This document shows positions 5,772 to 7,514 of a stretch of 7,514 bases of DNA, piece by piece. A model generated the notes under the pieces. The model worked only from the letters and a program-made list of their open reading frames with translations, did not search any database and was not told the DNA's origin. The position numbers were made by a program, and so were the translations under genes. The stretch's first letter is position 1. Each line of letters starts with the position of its first letter. Source of the DNA: an uncultured Bacillota bacterium (GTDB lineage: Bacteria > Bacillota > Dehalobacteriia > UBA4068). The stretch lies in contig CAKRYM010000065.1 in the NCBI GenBank assembly GCA_934427095.1, positions 1 to 7,514 on the forward strand, written 5' to 3'.

Positions 5772-6833
5772 TTACTCATATCTCCGGCGCAATTGTCCGC
5801 AAGCAGCTTCAATATCACTGCCACGGCGTTCCCGTAATTCCGTATTCACATGATATTCCCGCTCCAACAAGGCGCGAAATTCTGCGATGCGTTCCGGTTC
5901 ACTGGGTAAAATCCCCCGTTCCGGCACAGGATTTGCCGGGATTATATTAACAAGAATATCGGTTCCTGTCAATAAACGACCTAATAAGTGCGCGTCGTCA
6001 AGGCTATCGTTAACGCCTTTGAACATGGCGTATTCGCAAGTGACTCGCCGGCCTGTCCTGGCCCGGAAATCCTTGCAGGCCTGCATCAGCTCATTTAGGG
6101 AATAATGTCCGGCTGCCGGCATTAATTCTTTCCGACGCGCTTCATCTGCACAATGGAGAGAAACCGCCAAGGAAACCTGTAAATTCCAATCCATCATGGC
6201 ATAAATCTGCGGCACTAGCCCACAGGTGGAAACCGTAATTCGTCTGGCGCCGATATCCATGCCTTCACTATCATTCAGCAAACGAATGGATTTCCAGACA
6301 TTGTCAATATTGGCTAATGGTTCCCCCATGCCCATGTAAACGATATTGGTTACATGGGCATAGCCTAATTCCTTGGCTAAAGCGTCCGCAATCTGCACCT
6401 GGGCCACGATTTCTCCAGCCGTCAGGTTGCGTAAATCCGTACACAAGCCCGTGGCACAAAATTTGCACCCCATCTTGCAACCGGTCTGGGAACTGACACA
6501 GCAGGTAGCCCGATCCCGGGCTTTGGTACGGCGGTAAAGCATCAAGGCCATTTCAATTCTGGCTCCATCCGCCATTTCCAGCAAAAGCTTGGCCGTGTCC
6601 CCAGAAGCAGAAATTCGCCTCTGCAAAACCTTTGGGGAGGTAAGCGTCGCCGTTTCCCCTAAATAATGCCGGAAAGCTTCTGGCAAATCGCTCATATGGG
6701 CAAAATCCGGCGCGCCATGCTTCTGCACCTGACGAAACAGCTGCTTTGCCCGGAAAGCCGGCTGCCCCAAAGCAGACACATATTCTGTTAATTCTCCGCG
6801 ATCCATACTGCGGAGATCAGGCTTATTTTCCAT
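5772..6833 (-). CDS. rlmN: Dual-specificity 23S rRNA/tRNA adenosine C2-methyltransferase RlmN
   Basis: A 353-residue radical-SAM enzyme that methylates C2 of A2503 in 23S rRNA and, in studied homologues, A37 of some tRNAs. In numbering from the ATG at 6833, the 4Fe-4S motif CxxxCxxC uses C119, C123 and C126 in QTGCKMGCKFCATG. C112 matches the conserved cysteine of the CVSSQ motif. GMGEPL, the STCGLVPQI and VSLHC stretches, NIIPANP, and the C-terminal DIEAACGQL motif follow; the last carries the methyl-carrying catalytic cysteine. Cfr, the resistance relative, shares these motifs, but the housekeeping operon context favours RlmN. Start choice is uncertain: ATG at 6833 has AGAGG five bases upstream, the adjacent ATG at 6836 has it only two bases away, and a TTG at 6863 would add ten residues just 3 bases after the rsmB stop. 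The homologous region begins near DLRSMDRGEL, so the extra residues are not needed. Confidence 0.95.
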   Translation of the reverse strand: MENKPDLRSMDRGELTEYVSALGQPAFRAKQLFRQVQKHGAPDFAHMSDLPEAFRHYLGETATLTSPKVLQRRISASGDTAKLLLEMADGARIEMALMLYRRTKARDRATCCVSSQTGCKMGCKFCATGLCTDLRNLTAGEIVAQVQIADALAKELGYAHVTNIVYMGMGEPLANIDNVWKSIRLLNDSEGMDIGARRITVSTCGLVPQIYAMMDWNLQVSLAVSLHCADEARRKELMPAAGHYSLNELMQACKDFRARTGRRVTCEYAMFKGVNDSLDDAHLLGRLLTGTDILVNIIPANPVPERGILPSEPERIAEFRALLEREYHVNTELRERRGSDIEAACGQLRRRYE

Positions 6834-6866
6834 CATATCCTCTTTTGGCTCCTCAGATACCAATGC

Positions 6867-7514
6867 TTACCCTTTTTTGTTCAGCAAGGCTAAGAAAAAT
6901 CCTTCTATTCCCTGTCGAAAAGGCAGCAGCTGCATTTGCCCGCTTAAGGCTTCCTGTTGATCTAAGGGGGCAGAGAATACCCCTGCCAACCGCGTCATGG
7001 GGGCCAAGGAAAATTCTGGATGGCGGGTCAAAAAAGAGCGAATTTGCCCGCTGTTCTCTTCTTTTGTAATGGTGCAAGTAGAATAGCACAAATATCCCCC
7101 AGGACGAACATACCCTGCCGCAGCTTCCAGCAAACGGGAGGAAAGGGCTGCCATCTCCGCAATATCCTTAGCCTCTTTATGAAAACGGCTATCCGGCCGA
7201 TCCCCCAACACTCCTAAGCCGGAGCAAGGCGCGTCCAACAACACATAATCCGCCCATTCCCGGTAACGAGCAGGTAAAGCCGCAGCATCCGCCTGAGCTG
7301 TATGTACCGAGCGAATTCCCATTCGCTGGCAATTTTCCTCAATTAAACGAATTTTATGGGCATATTGATCAAAGGCGTGAATTTCTCCTTCGTCCTCCAT
7401 CAAGGCCGCCAGATGAGTAGTTTTTCCCCCAGGCGCCGCGCAAAGGTCCAGCACCCGGCTTCCTTTTTTGGGAGATAAGGCATAAGCCGCCAGTTGGGAA
7501 GCAGGGCCCTGTAC
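6867..7514 (-). CDS. rsmB: 16S rRNA (cytosine-967-C5)-methyltransferase RsmB, 5' truncated by window edge
   Basis: The frame is open from the window edge at 7514 to a TAA at 6869-6867, giving the last 215 residues of a protein whose family is usually about 430-450. A GTG at 7454 lies inside the conserved SAM-binding motif and is not the start. The visible part begins with VQGPASQLAA, the usual lead-in to the catalytic domain. The SAM-binding motif DLCAAPGGKTTH follows, then DAPCSGLG with the release cysteine, and STCTI with the nucleophilic cysteine. This two-cysteine arrangement is that of RNA m5C methyltransferases of the RsmB/NOL1 type. The enzyme would methylate C967 (E. coli numbering) of 16S rRNA. 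The missing N-terminal half should hold a NusB-like RNA-binding domain. After the PCSGLGV stretch the sequence reads LGDRPD where relatives commonly have an RRxPD-like run, a small deviation. Its position immediately before rlmN is the usual one in Bacillota. Confidence 0.94.
   Translation of the reverse strand, partial: VQGPASQLAAYALSPKKGSRVLDLCAAPGGKTTHLAALMEDEGEIHAFDQYAHKIRLIEENCQRMGIRSVHTAQADAAALPARYREWADYVLLDAPCSGLGVLGDRPDSRFHKEAKDIAEMAALSSRLLEAAAGYVRPGGYLCYSTCTITKEENSGQIRSFLTRHPEFSLAPMTRLAGVFSAPLDQQEALSGQMQLLPFRQGIEGFFLALLNKKG

Noticed and set aside
6746..7069. Plus-strand open frame across the rlmN/rsmB junction
   Set aside because: It is antisense to conserved coding sequence of both genes, and the protein has no family features.
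1..7514. A novel defence, mobile or biosynthetic system
   Set aside because: Every protein gene belongs to a well-known housekeeping or redox family in a conserved order. No repeats array, transposase, phage gene or large unexplained intergenic region is present.

Overview
The window reads as ordinary chromosomal DNA from a Gram-positive bacterium of the Bacillota, most likely in the clostridial part of the phylum. The evidence is the gene order rsmB-rlmN-prpC-pknB(prkC)-rsgA-rpe on the minus strand, the classic Bacillota arrangement. It is supported by strong AGGAGG-type ribosome binding sites, use of GTG and TTG starts, a kinase with extracellular PASTA repeats, and moderate base composition. 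The genus cannot be told from the sequence.

Layout: positions 1-1281 hold two plus-strand genes. They are a CcdA-type membrane thiol-electron transporter and a membrane-anchored TlpA/ResA-like thioredoxin, which together form a pathway carrying reducing power from the cytoplasm to the cell surface. They converge on the minus-strand block. A 21-bp hairpin at 1312-1358 with U-rich tails on both strands looks like a shared bidirectional terminator. Four bases beyond it is the encoded CCA end of a minus-strand tRNA-Ala(CGC), which has its own near-consensus promoter (TTGACA, 17 bp, TACAAT) immediately upstream.

From 1503 to the right edge all genes lie on the minus strand in transcription order rsmB (5' truncated by the window edge), rlmN, prpC, pknB, rsgA, rpe. 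The genes are closely packed: gaps are 33 bp or less except 54 bp before prpC, and two junctions overlap. They combine rRNA modification (RsmB, RlmN), a cell-wall-sensing Ser/Thr phosphorylation switch (PrpC phosphatase and PknB kinase), a late 30S assembly GTPase (RsgA) and a pentose-phosphate enzyme (Rpe). No terminator is visible between rpe and the tRNA, so the operon may read through the tRNA to the shared terminator.

No mobile element, CRISPR array, phage gene or clearly novel system was found. The points worth a second look are fine-scale: the repeated TTGATG stop/start junctions, the substituted ATP-pocket residue of the kinase, its C-terminal extension, and the compact promoter-tRNA-terminator unit.
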